64,000 nt of DNA, taken from Arthrobacter sp. B0490 (lineage in GTDB: Bacteria > Actinomycetota > Actinomycetes > Actinomycetales > Micrococcaceae). The notes beneath the pieces were generated by a model that searched no databases, was not told the DNA's origin, and worked only from the letters and a program-made list of their open reading frames with translations. Location of the stretch: contig NZ_PJIR01000001.1 of the NCBI RefSeq assembly GCF_002929355.1, positions 248,001 through 312,000 on the forward strand, read 5' to 3'. The translations under genes and the position numbers were made by a program. This document shows, one piece after another, positions 8,389 to 16,723 of this stretch (position 1 is the first letter of the stretch; each line of letters starts with the position of its first letter).

Positions 8389-9126
8389 GTGGGGACGAAG
8401 GGCAGCCCGCGGCGCGCGGCACCGGCCGCTCCCATCGTCCTGACCGTGATCATGCTCGTGCTCGCCGTGCTTGCGGCCGGCTTCATGGGTGATTTCTCGG
8501 CGGACCCCGTCGTGGAGCCCCCGTCCGCCGTCCGGGCACCGGAGGGCGCGCCCACGCCGTCCGCCACGGGCACCCCCGAACCGTCGCCCGACGGGGAGCG
8601 CCTCGAGATCAGTGGCGACTGGGCCGTGGGGGCCCTGCTGATCCTGGGCATGGCGGTGCTCGCCCTCCTGGTGAGGTTCCTGCTGCGGTTCCGCGTGCAG
8701 CAGGCGGCCGAGGACGGCCTGCTGGAGCAGGCCGACCTGCAGCCGCAGGACCTGCCCGCGCTCGCCGCCGACGCCCTTCCCGCCTGGGCGGACGCCTCCG
8801 ACGCCCTCCTGACGGAGGAGGCGGACACCTCCGACGCCGTGATCCGGTGCTGGCTCGACTTCGAGCGACTGTGCGCAGCGGACGGTGTGGGGCGGACACC
8901 GGCCCAGACGACGTCGGACTTCGCCTCCGCCGCGGCCGCCACCCTCGAACTGCCCCTCCCTCCCCTGGCGACCCTCACCCGCCTCTACCAGCGGGCCCGC
9001 TTCGGCCGGACCGGTACCGGCTGCGCGGTACCCCTGGGTCAGGACGAGCGGGAGCTCGCGATCACCTCCGTGAGGGAGCTCGCGGCGGCCCTTCCCTCAC
9101 GCCGGACGGGGGCGGGCGCGCGGTGA
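8389..9126 (+). CDS. DUF4129 domain membrane protein
   Basis: Function unknown; DUF4129 proteins occur in MoxR-DUF58 clusters and are sometimes fused to transglutaminase-like proteins. It has 245 residues from a GTG with the ribosome-binding site GGGGGAAAC. One membrane segment lies near residues 14-36 and a second near 79-103 (ALLILGMAVLALLVRFLLRF). They flank a Pro/Ser/Glu-rich outer loop. The cytoplasmic C-terminal half contains the DUF4129 core (AVIRCWLDFERLCAADGVGRTPAQTTSDFA...LYQRARFG). It is the first gene of a five-gene chain and overlaps the next start by 4 bp (GTGA). Confidence 0.8.
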   Translation: MGTKGSPRRAAPAAPIVLTVIMLVLAVLAAGFMGDFSADPVVEPPSAVRAPEGAPTPSATGTPEPSPDGERLEISGDWAVGALLILGMAVLALLVRFLLRFRVQQAAEDGLLEQADLQPQDLPALAADALPAWADASDALLTEEADTSDAVIRCWLDFERLCAADGVGRTPAQTTSDFASAAAATLELPLPPLATLTRLYQRARFGRTGTGCAVPLGQDERELAITSVRELAAALPSRRTGAGAR

Positions 9127-9596
9127 AACGCTCGGCGTGGATCATCACCGCCGTCCTGGCCGGGCTCGCCCTCACGGCAGGGTGGTTCTTCGGACTCGAC
9201 ACCCGCCACGCCGTCGCGCTCGTCGGCGTGGCCATCGCGGCGGGCGTCGCGAACGGACTCCTCGAGGCCGTGGACGTCCCGCGCGCCGTCCTGCCCCCGC
9301 TGCCCGAACCCGCCCTCGGCCTCGCCGATATCCACTCGCTCGAGTTCTCGCTGGCCTCGGCGGAGCCCGGAATGCGCGCGGTCCTCGAGGTGCACGCCCT
9401 CGCGGTCACGGTGGCCGCGGCCCGGCCGGATGCGCCGCGCAGCGATGCGCTCCGCGCGTTCACCGCGCAGACCCGGCCCGTCGTGCCGGCCCCCCGCGCG
9501 CTGGGCACCATCATCGACGAACTCGAACGGCTCGTCGTCGCCCCGCCGGCAGGCGTCCCGGGACCACCGCCCGTACCCCATCAGGAGACCGCATGA
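9123..9596 (+). CDS. Hypothetical two-helix membrane protein of the MoxR cluster
   Basis: Not recognised. It has 157 residues from a GTG overlapping the DUF4129 stop. Two N-terminal hydrophobic helices (about residues 5-25 and 30-50) precede a soluble tail of about 105 residues. The tail is predicted alpha-helical with a Pro-rich end (PPAGVPGPPPVPHQETA). Overlaps on both sides (GTGA and ATGA) put it firmly inside the cluster, in a slot where other actinobacteria often carry DUF4350 or similar small membrane proteins. It may be a partner of the MoxR ATPase complex, by position only. Confidence 0.7.
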   Translation: MKRSAWIITAVLAGLALTAGWFFGLDTRHAVALVGVAIAAGVANGLLEAVDVPRAVLPPLPEPALGLADIHSLEFSLASAEPGMRAVLEVHALAVTVAAARPDAPRSDALRAFTAQTRPVVPAPRALGTIIDELERLVVAPPAGVPGPPPVPHQETA

Positions 9597-10633
9597 GCAC
9601 CGCCGATCCCGACGCGCTCGCCACCCGGGACACCGCCCCGGACACCGCTACGGACACCGCCCGGGACCTCGGACCCGAGGATGCCGCCCGCGTGGGCCGG
9701 GAGGTCCTCGACCGCACGGGCACCGTCGTGGTCGGTGCCGAGGGCCCGCTCCGGCTGGCGCTCGCGGCGGTGCTCGCCGGCGGGCACGTGCTCTTCGAGG
9801 ACCTGCCCGGACTCGGCAAGACGCTCGCTGCCAAGACCCTCGCCCAGGCGCTCGGCCTCGACTTCCGGCGGCTGCAGTTCACCCCGGATCTGCTGCCGTC
9901 CGATGTCACCGGGTCCTCGATCTTCAATCCGGCGACACGCGAGTTCGAGTTCAAGCCCGGCCCGGTCTTCGCCGGGCTGTTCCTCGCCGACGAGATCAAC
10001 AGGACCTCCCCCAAGACGCAGTCCGCGCTGCTGGAGGCCATGGCTGAGGCGCAGGTGTCGGTGGAGGGCACCACCCTGCCGCTGCAGCGGCCGTTCCACG
10101 TCTTTGCAACCTCGAACCCGATCGAGTTCGAGGGTACGTACCCGCTGCCCGAGGCGCAGCTGGACCGCTTCCTGGTCCGCCTCCGGTTCGGGTATCCCGG
10201 CCCCGGCGGCGAGCAGGACATCATCGCGCGGCGTATCGCGCGGCGGCGGGACGAGACCCGTGTCGCGGCGGTGACGACGGCGGACGGACTGCTGCACCTG
10301 CAGACAGCGGTGGAGGCCGTGAACGTGGACGGCGACGTCATCGACTACGCCGTGCGCCTCACAGCCGCGACACGCCGTCATCCGGACGTCGAGGTGGGCG
10401 CCTCGCCGCGCGGCTCGCAGGCACTGGTCCTCCTCGGCCGTGCCCTTGCGGTCCTGGACGGCCGCACCTTCGTCCTCCCCGAGGACGTGAAGGAGGGCGC
10501 CGTGGCGGTCCTCGCCCACCGGCTCACCCTGACGCCGTCCTCCTGGGCGCAGGGAGTGGCTGCGGAGCGGGTGGTGGGGGACGTGCTGGCCGAGGTACCC
10601 ACGCCGTCGACCGCACCCCGTGGTCAGGGGTAG
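9593..10633 (+). CDS. MoxR family AAA ATPase
   Basis: AAA+ chaperone-like ATPase thought to help mature or insert metals or cofactors into protein complexes, usually with a DUF58/VWA partner. It has 346 residues. Walker A is LPGLGKT (71-77), Walker B is LADEINR (131-137), sensor 1 is FATSNPIEFEGTYPLPEAQLDRF, and the C-terminal lid carries the ASPRGSQAL motif. The N terminus has a Thr/Asp/Ala-rich repeat-like tail (DTAPDTATDTARD). It overlaps the previous gene by 4 bp and the DUF58 gene by 14 bp. Confidence 0.92.
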   Translation: MSTADPDALATRDTAPDTATDTARDLGPEDAARVGREVLDRTGTVVVGAEGPLRLALAAVLAGGHVLFEDLPGLGKTLAAKTLAQALGLDFRRLQFTPDLLPSDVTGSSIFNPATREFEFKPGPVFAGLFLADEINRTSPKTQSALLEAMAEAQVSVEGTTLPLQRPFHVFATSNPIEFEGTYPLPEAQLDRFLVRLRFGYPGPGGEQDIIARRIARRRDETRVAAVTTADGLLHLQTAVEAVNVDGDVIDYAVRLTAATRRHPDVEVGASPRGSQALVLLGRALAVLDGRTFVLPEDVKEGAVAVLAHRLTLTPSSWAQGVAAERVVGDVLAEVPTPSTAPRGQG

Positions 10634-12110
10634 GGCCCAGGGCGGGACGACCGCCCCGGGTGCCGCCGTCGCCCTGGCCGCCATCCTCGCGCTGGTGTGC
10701 ATCGTCGCCGGTCTCGTCTCCGGCCGCCCCGACGCCGTCGCGCTCGCGGCACCGTTCGCCCTCCTCGCCGTGGCTGCGCGCACCGTACCGCACGTCCCGG
10801 GGGGACCACCCGTGCACATCTCCGCCGACCGGCGGACGGAGGCGCGGGGCCCGCGCCTGCGCCTGCTGATCGCCCCGTCGGAGGCACCCGGCACGGCCTC
10901 CCGAGGTCTCGTCGCCACGATCCTCGCCGCGCCCGGACGCATGCCGGACGCCGTCGTCCTGAGGTCCGACGAGGAGTGCCCGCTACTGGTGGGCGGGCCG
11001 CTGTCCGGGGAGCACGACGTCCTCGCGTACGGTGCGACCCGTTTCACGGCCGATCTCACCGAGTCCTCGGCCTTCGTGGCCTGTCCGCCGGTCCGGATCG
11101 GCGTCCTCCCGCCGGTCGGCGTGCCGCTGGCGCGCCCCGTGTCACGCCGGCTCGTGGGCCTTGCCGGCACGCACGTGTCGAGGCGTCCGGGCGAGGGCGC
11201 GGAGCTGCGGTCGGTCGCACCGCTGCACCCAGGTGATGCGCTGCGGCGGATCGACTGGCGTGCCACGGCTCGCCGCTCCACCGACCAGGACAGGCTCATG
11301 GTGCGGCGCTCCTATGCCGATGCGGAGGCCTCCGTCCTCCTCGTGGTCGATCAGGCACAGGACCTGCCGGCCACGACCGCCGACTGGTTCGCCGCAGGAC
11401 GTCCGCGCCTCACGGTCGGCTCCCTCCATGTCGCGCGTGCCGCCGCGACGACGGTGGCGGCGTCCTTCCTCGCCGGGGGCGACAGGGTGGGACTCGACGA
11501 CCTGGGCGGCACCCGGCGTGCCCTGCGCTCCGCGGGCGGAGCCCGGCACCTCGAGCAGATCCGTGCCCGGCTCGCGGGGACGTCCGTGGTCCCGCGGCGA
11601 CGCCGCCGTCGGGATCCCGTGCCACCGCCGGGTGCGGTCGTCGTCGTGTTCTCCGCCTTCCTCGATGCCGAACCGGCGCGTCTGCTGCGCCTGTGGCATG
11701 CGCAGGGCCACCTCGTGGCCGGCGTGGACTGTGTGCCGCCGCTGCAGTCGGGCGGGACGACGACGGCCCAGGCGCAGGCCGTGCGGCTGACGCTCCTCCG
11801 TCGCCGTCTGCTGCTCGAGGACCTGCGGAAAGACGGCATCCCGGTCTTCGTCGGCGCGTCGGCGGATGCCCGGCTCAAGGCACTCACGGCGGACCCGCCG
11901 AAGGCGACGGGCGGAGCACCCGCCCCCGCACCGCACGGCGCGGACCTCCTCGCCGCGAGCGGCCCGGGCCTCGACGCCGGTTTCCGGCTGCTGGCCCGCC
12001 GGGCCGGAAGGCGCGGGGCCTCTGTCGGCCGTCCTGCCGGCGCTGCACAGGCCGCCTCACGTGGCGCTGCTGAGATCACCGACCGCGCCCGCGGCGGGAG
12101 GACCTCGTGA
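10620..12110 (+). CDS. DUF58 domain membrane protein
   Basis: Partner protein of MoxR ATPases; DUF58 has a von Willebrand A-like fold. It has 496 residues from a GTG that lies inside the end of the MoxR gene. Two N-terminal membrane helices (about 13-33 and 38-56) anchor a large domain. The DUF58 signature is GDALRRIDWRATARRSTDQDRLMVRRSYADA, followed by the VWA-like SVLLVVDQAQDL. The C-terminal 60 residues are Ala/Gly/Arg-rich and poorly conserved. The substrate complex is unknown. Confidence 0.85.
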   Translation: MVRGRAQGGTTAPGAAVALAAILALVCIVAGLVSGRPDAVALAAPFALLAVAARTVPHVPGGPPVHISADRRTEARGPRLRLLIAPSEAPGTASRGLVATILAAPGRMPDAVVLRSDEECPLLVGGPLSGEHDVLAYGATRFTADLTESSAFVACPPVRIGVLPPVGVPLARPVSRRLVGLAGTHVSRRPGEGAELRSVAPLHPGDALRRIDWRATARRSTDQDRLMVRRSYADAEASVLLVVDQAQDLPATTADWFAAGRPRLTVGSLHVARAAATTVAASFLAGGDRVGLDDLGGTRRALRSAGGARHLEQIRARLAGTSVVPRRRRRRDPVPPPGAVVVVFSAFLDAEPARLLRLWHAQGHLVAGVDCVPPLQSGGTTTAQAQAVRLTLLRRRLLLEDLRKDGIPVFVGASADARLKALTADPPKATGGAPAPAPHGADLLAASGPGLDAGFRLLARRAGRRGASVGRPAGAAQAASRGAAEITDRARGGRTS

Positions 12111-12646
12111 GGCTGTCCCGTCCGGTGCACACCCCCGGCCGTGGTGCTACCGACCGCGCGGTTCCCGACCGGGGCGAGCTCGTCCCGCTGGCCGCCGTGC
12201 GGTGTGCGACGGCGCTGGTGGCCGTCCTGCTCGGTACCGTGGTCTGGAGTGGATCCTTCTGGGTCGTCCTGCCGGTCGTGGTCGCGGCGGGCGCCGCCGT
12301 GCTCCCGTCGATCGGGCTGGTGACCCTGTCCCTCCTGCTCCTCGCGGTGGCCTACGCCGTGAATGTCCCTGCCGGATCACCATGGCTCCTGGTCTTCGTG
12401 GCAGGGCTCCACGCCGTGTTCGTCCTCTACCTCCTGCTCCTGCGGCTCCCACTGCGCGGGTGGATCAGTGGAGCCGCACTGCGGGAGCTCGCGTGGTCGT
12501 TCCTCCGCATCCAGGCGGTCGCCCAGCCTGTGGCCCTGCTCGCGTTACTGCTGGGCGGCGCCGGGTCGAGTCCTGGGGTCGTCGCCGTCGGCGTGGCGGC
12601 GTTCTCCGCGTGGGCGCTCTGGCTGGTGGGACAGCACCGCGCGTAG
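12107..12646 (+). CDS. Hypothetical polytopic membrane protein, end of the MoxR cluster
   Basis: Not recognised. It has 179 residues from a GTG overlapping the DUF58 stop by 4 bp. After a charged N terminus (about 25 residues), roughly five hydrophobic helices follow (for example LVAVLLGTVVWSGSFWVVLPVVVAAGA and LLLRLPLRGW...). It ends with WLVGQHRA. Overlap with DUF58 suggests it belongs to the same membrane complex. No catalytic motif is visible. Confidence 0.65.
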   Translation: MRLSRPVHTPGRGATDRAVPDRGELVPLAAVRCATALVAVLLGTVVWSGSFWVVLPVVVAAGAAVLPSIGLVTLSLLLLAVAYAVNVPAGSPWLLVFVAGLHAVFVLYLLLLRLPLRGWISGAALRELAWSFLRIQAVAQPVALLALLLGGAGSSPGVVAVGVAAFSAWALWLVGQHRA

Positions 12647-12674
12647 GGCCAGTTCCGTCGTCCTGCGTGCCGGG

Positions 12675-14315
12675 TCAGGCGAAGAGGAGTTCAGCCCGTC
12701 GTGAGCGTCGGGTGCGAGGGTGCGCCGGACCACTTCGGTCGTCGTGCGCACGACCCGGCGTCGGTGGGCGGTCCGGCGGCATCAGCGCGTGGTCCGCCGG
12801 TATCGGCGATCGGGCGGGCCTGTCGGTTCGCCGCTCGTCGTCGCTGCTGCCCGGGAGAGGCGGGGCCGTGGAGCGGTAGGTGTGGCCGGTCGGGGTGCGG
12901 AGCTCGAGGGTGTGCGGAGTGCCGGGGTCAGGGTGGGCTCTTGCTTCCCAGCCGTCGAGTTCCTTGGTGTGGTTGCAGGCCTCGCAGAGCCCGGCGCCGT
13001 TGGCCAGGCTCGTCGGCCCGTCGTCGCGCCAGGGCACGATGTGGTCGAAGTGGCGGATCGGTGCATCACAGTACGGGGTCCGGCACAGGTCATCGCGCGC
13101 CTGGAGGAACCGGCGCTGGCCGGGGGTGAAGAGCCGGGCCCGGGAATCGGCCGCGATCAGGTCCCCGCTGCCCGGGGCGGTGTACAGGCGCCTGAGCCGG
13201 ACCTGATGGTCCCGACCGGGCTGAGCTGCGTCGGCAGGGGTGAGGAGGCCCCTCGCCCAGCCGGCGGGAACGACGCCGTACCCGGGCAGCCGGGCCGGCT
13301 CACTGTCGCCCTGGAACAGGGTCCGGTCCGTCATCACCAGCTGCACCTCCACCCGCGAGAACCCTCCCGGAGTCCCGGTGGTCCGCTCGACCAGGGCGTC
13401 CGCCATCAACTGCCCCCGACTGCGCGTATCCCCCTCTGCCCGGCGGGTGTCGGCGTGCCGGGTGAGCGCCGCCAGCACTGCGACTCCCTGCGCGACCGGC
13501 AGCAGAGCGGTCAGGTACGCCATCGTGTCCGGCGCCGGCCGCAGACTCACACACCGCTCCCTGACGGCATGGCTCGCCCGGTCGGTCACCGACCTCGGGT
13601 CCCGGCGATACGCCGCCGCCCTCGCCGCCGCAATGATCTGCCGGTCCCCGGCACCGTCGAACGTGCCTGTGTCGGGGCTGAGGTCCTCATCGACCGCGCA
13701 CCGGTCCGCGGCGGACAGGCACGCGGTCTCCCGCACCAGCAGCATCGCCCGCCACTCATTCACCTGCCCGGCCTCCAACGCGCCCAACGTGTGCGGCATC
13801 TCCGTCACCAGGGCCCGCGCCACCCCCAGCAAGCGGCCGCCCCGGGTCGGCGCCTCCCGGCGGGCCAGAGCCACCTGCGCGGCCACACCCCGACCCCGCT
13901 CGGAGGCAGGCACACCCGCCCGCGCCTCGGACTGACGCTCACCGACATCGAAGGAGACAGCCACCCGGGCCTGCCGAGCGGCGATCGCGGACTTCAAATT
14001 CTCCAGGACACCTAACTCATCGATCAGCTCCGGACCACCCCCACTCGTGGGAAGCGAGGCCAGCTCACTCATCAATGCGCGCAACCGCGCAGCCGGGTCG
14101 ACAGCCGACGGGACATCCGCGGCCGGGAAAGCAGCCCATGAGCCGGGTGCCGATGAATTGCCGGCGGATGCGACCGGGGCCGGCGGGATGCCGACAGACC
14201 GACTGCAAGCACATGGGGCAGCGACCGGAGGAACAGCGGCAGGAGGGTCGCCAACCAGCCGGGAGAACCCACCGACGAAGGTGGCTTCGAGGGGAGCATC
14301 CGGGCTGCTGTCCAT
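12675..14315 (-). CDS. DUF222 / HNH endonuclease-like protein (13E12 type)
   Basis: Member of the actinobacterial 13E12/DUF222 family, which occurs in many copies in Arthrobacter-like genomes; its role is unknown. It has 546 residues. An Ala/Pro-rich N terminus precedes the DUF222 region (about residues 80-380). An HNH nuclease motif follows near residues 400-465: RFLQARDDLCRTPYCDAPIRHFDHIVPW, then DGPTSLANGAGLCEACNHTKE, with both Cys pairs and the catalytic His retained. The tail is basic and Pro-rich. It is convergent with the MoxR cluster, 28 bp away, with no terminator seen between. Confidence 0.85.
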   Translation of the reverse strand: MDSSPDAPLEATFVGGFSRLVGDPPAAVPPVAAPCACSRSVGIPPAPVASAGNSSAPGSWAAFPAADVPSAVDPAARLRALMSELASLPTSGGGPELIDELGVLENLKSAIAARQARVAVSFDVGERQSEARAGVPASERGRGVAAQVALARREAPTRGGRLLGVARALVTEMPHTLGALEAGQVNEWRAMLLVRETACLSAADRCAVDEDLSPDTGTFDGAGDRQIIAAARAAAYRRDPRSVTDRASHAVRERCVSLRPAPDTMAYLTALLPVAQGVAVLAALTRHADTRRAEGDTRSRGQLMADALVERTTGTPGGFSRVEVQLVMTDRTLFQGDSEPARLPGYGVVPAGWARGLLTPADAAQPGRDHQVRLRRLYTAPGSGDLIAADSRARLFTPGQRRFLQARDDLCRTPYCDAPIRHFDHIVPWRDDGPTSLANGAGLCEACNHTKELDGWEARAHPDPGTPHTLELRTPTGHTYRSTAPPLPGSSDDERRTDRPARSPIPADHALMPPDRPPTPGRAHDDRSGPAHPRTRRSRRAELLFA

Positions 14316-14539
14316 CCTGAATCATCCCGTCCGCCACCGACACTATGAGGCCGTCCACAGCCGTCGTCGGAGGGAGGGATTCCTGATAGGCGGAAGGGCT
14401 GGGTGGAGCCCTGTGCGATCGCCCGCGCGTTGTTCGATCCGGGCGGCATCGGGCCCGCTTCGACTGCCGCGCATCGCTCGCCACGAAGTCCTGAGCCGAG
14501 ACCTTCCGATGGGCTGGATCGGCGTTGTAGCGTGATGGC

Positions 14540-15418
14540 GTGATCGTCCCCGATATCTCCCAGAACGCCGCGGCGGTCGCGGATCACTACGACGACCTCG
14601 ATCCGATCTATCGTCGGGTGTGGGGTGAGCACGTCCATCACGGGCTATGGGTGACGGGGCGCGAAACGCCCACCGAGGCCGTCGAGGCACTCGTCGACAC
14701 CGTCGGTGATCGGCTGCGACTCCGGCCCGGCGAGGCGTGCGTCGACATCGGCTGCGGCTATGGCTCCACCGCGCGGCTGCTCGCGGTGACGCGCGGGGTC
14801 CGCGTCACGGGCTTCACGCTGTCCGCCGAGCAGGCCCGCTACGCCGCCGAGCATCCCGTCCCCGACGTGGACATCCGTGTCCGCGACTGGCTCGCCAATG
14901 GGATGACCGATGCCTCGACCGATGCCGCATGGGCGATCGAGTCGAGCGAGCACATGGTCGACAAGCCCGGGTTCTTCGCCGAGGCGCACCGCGTGCTGGC
15001 GCCCGGCGGCCGCCTCGTCATCTGCGCATGGCTCGCCGAGACCGATGCCGGCGGTTGGAAGGTCCGCCATCTGCTCGAGCCGATCTGCAGGGAAGGGCGC
15101 CTGCCCTCGATGGGCACACGTGAGGAGTACGAGGCGATGGCCGTGGCGGCGGGCTTCACGGTCGCCGGCTATGAGGATGTCAGCCGCCGCGTCGCGCGCA
15201 CCTGGACGATCAGCGCCCGTCGACTGGTGAAGGCGATCCTCGTCGATCGCGAGATCCGCCGCCTCGCACGCGGCGGCATCTCCGTCCTGATCCTCCCCCG
15301 CCTGATCCTGGCCTACCGTACCGGTGCGATGCGCTACGGGATCTTCACGCTGTCGAAGGGGCCGGAGAGCGGGACGCCCCAGGAATCCGCCACATCGAGG
15401 CAGCAGGAACCCGCCTGA
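14540..15418 (+). CDS. Class I SAM-dependent methyltransferase
   Basis: It has 292 residues. Motif I VDIGCGYGSTARLLA (about 69-83) and the downstream APGGRLVICAW mark a Rossmann-fold methyltransferase. Overall it resembles the small-molecule group that includes tocopherol, sterol and cyclopropane-type enzymes (N-terminal ADHYDDLDPIYRRVWGEHVH followed by GLW). Substrate unknown. A GTG start is chosen because TAGCGT lies exactly 6 nt before it, suggesting a leaderless transcript. It stands alone, with an aldo/keto reductase fragment and a WYL regulator downstream. Confidence 0.8.
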   Translation: MIVPDISQNAAAVADHYDDLDPIYRRVWGEHVHHGLWVTGRETPTEAVEALVDTVGDRLRLRPGEACVDIGCGYGSTARLLAVTRGVRVTGFTLSAEQARYAAEHPVPDVDIRVRDWLANGMTDASTDAAWAIESSEHMVDKPGFFAEAHRVLAPGGRLVICAWLAETDAGGWKVRHLLEPICREGRLPSMGTREEYEAMAVAAGFTVAGYEDVSRRVARTWTISARRLVKAILVDREIRRLARGGISVLILPRLILAYRTGAMRYGIFTLSKGPESGTPQESATSRQQEPA

Positions 15419-15454
15419 TCGCCTGCACGACCGTCGAACGCTTCGACCTGCTGA

Positions 15455-15622
15455 GCGTTGCACCCGAGCGTCCACCGCGAGCCGGCACTCGGTGTCCGCG
15501 TCATCCCGATCCCGGGGACCACGCGCGTGAGCCATGTCCGCGCCGCAGTGGCCGCAGCCGGGCTGCGCCTGTCGGCGGCCGAGCTCCGGCAACTCGGCAC
15601 GGCGCACCGCTCGTCGACCTGA
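15455..15622 (+). pseudogene. Remnant of an aldo/keto reductase C terminus
   Basis: An open stretch after an in-frame TGA reads ...PALGVRVIPIPGTTRVSHV then RAAVAAAGLRLSAAELRQLGT and stops at TGA 15620-15622. The VIPIPGT motif followed by an amphipathic helix ending in L-S-x-x-E-L-x-x-L is the signature of the last 50 residues of aldo/keto reductases (cofactor-binding loop and final helices). No start codon or ribosome-binding site precedes it, and the rest of the enzyme (about 270 residues) is missing. The WYL regulator that follows may once have controlled it. Confidence 0.6.
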
Positions 15623-15629
15623 TCCGATT

Positions 15630-15648
15630 GCGGACACGTCCTGTCCGC
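15630..15648 (+). promoter_or_regulatory. Operator-like inverted repeat upstream of the WYL regulator
   Basis: GCGGACA-N5-TGTCCGC is a perfect 7-bp inverted repeat 22 bp before the start codon and 10 bp before the TACCGT -10 hexamer. It would therefore overlap the -35 region. Autorepression by the WYL protein is the simplest reading, but this is inferred. Confidence 0.45.
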
Positions 15649-15669
15649 GTCCCGGCGTACCGTGGGGCC

Positions 15670-16677
15670 ATGATCGAGACGTCGGCACGCCTGCTGCAGC
15701 TCCTCTCACTCCTCCAGCTGCGGCGCGAGTGGACCGGACCGGCCCTCGCGCAGCGCATGGACGTCACGGAGCGCACCGTCCGGCGGGACATCGGGAAACT
15801 GCGCACCCTGGGATACCCCATCAATGCCTCGCCCGGCGTGGCCGGCGGCTACCAGCTCGGCGCCGGCGCACAGCTCCCGCCACTCCTGCTCGACGACGAC
15901 GAGGCACTCGCCGTCGCGATCGGCCTCACGGCCGTTACGGCGAGCCCCGTCTCCGGTGTCGGGGAGGCATCGGTGCGGGCCCTCACGAAGCTGGAGCAGG
16001 TGCTGCCGCCGCGCCTCCGCCCCCGCTTCTCGGGTCTGCGGTCGGCAGTGACCCGCATGGCGGCAGCGAGCACACCCGTGAACCCCGAGGTGCTGACGGC
16101 GTTCTCGGCAGCCATCACCGAGCGCCGCTGCGTGGCCTTCCGCTACGAACGGCACGACGGCGAGTCCTCCCGGCGTATCGTCGAGCCGTACCGCCTCGTG
16201 GACACGGGACGCCGCTGGTACCTGGTGGCGTTCGACCGCTCGCGGGAGGACTGGCGGACCTTCCGCGTGGACCGCTGCCAGAGCGTGCCGATGGCGCGTG
16301 ACCGGTTCGTGCCCCGCCCCCTGCCGGCCGCGGACCTCGCCGCCTACGTCCAGGAGTCGATCACGCGCTCGCCCTACTCCTACGACGCCGTGATCAGGTT
16401 CGCCGCCCCGCTGGAGGAGCTGGAGCAGCGCGTGCCCTCGAGCACGGGGACACTCGAGGCGGACGGCGCCGACCATACGCTTCTCCGCGCCGGCTTCGAC
16501 TCGCTCGACTTCCCGCTCGCCTACCTGGCCAGCTGGGACATCGACTTCGAGGTCCTCGAGCCGGCCGAGATGCGCGAGCGCGCCGTCGTCGTCGCCGACC
16601 GCCTGCGCCGGTCGGCCGGGACGCCCACCCCCGCATCCGCGGGACACGCCGTCGTGCAGGGGCCCAGCCCTCAGTGA
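15670..16677 (+). CDS. WYL domain transcriptional regulator with N-terminal HTH
   Basis: DNA-binding regulator of the DeoR-like/WYL type. It has 335 residues. The helix-turn-helix is at about residues 5-55 (LLQLLSLLQLRREWTGPALAQRMDV then TERTVRRDIGKLRTLGYPI). The WYL ligand-sensing domain follows (VEPYRLVDTGRRWYLVAFDRSREDWRTFRVDR) with the C-terminal WCX extension. Start ATG is chosen because TACCGT lies 6 nt upstream and the HTH begins there. Its target is unknown; the remnant upstream and the perfect inverted repeat suggest autoregulation. Confidence 0.88.
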   Translation: MIETSARLLQLLSLLQLRREWTGPALAQRMDVTERTVRRDIGKLRTLGYPINASPGVAGGYQLGAGAQLPPLLLDDDEALAVAIGLTAVTASPVSGVGEASVRALTKLEQVLPPRLRPRFSGLRSAVTRMAAASTPVNPEVLTAFSAAITERRCVAFRYERHDGESSRRIVEPYRLVDTGRRWYLVAFDRSREDWRTFRVDRCQSVPMARDRFVPRPLPAADLAAYVQESITRSPYSYDAVIRFAAPLEELEQRVPSSTGTLEADGADHTLLRAGFDSLDFPLAYLASWDIDFEVLEPAEMRERAVVVADRLRRSAGTPTPASAGHAVVQGPSPQ

Positions 16678-16723
16678 ACGCCCGCCTACGGCCTGGTGCG
16701 AGCAACTAGACTGGCAGGCAACC

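Noticed and set aside
14316..14539. Frames in the gap between the HNH gene and the methyltransferase
   Set aside because: Small, Arg-rich, on opposite strands, without ribosome-binding sites or recognisable domains. I see nothing else in this gap.
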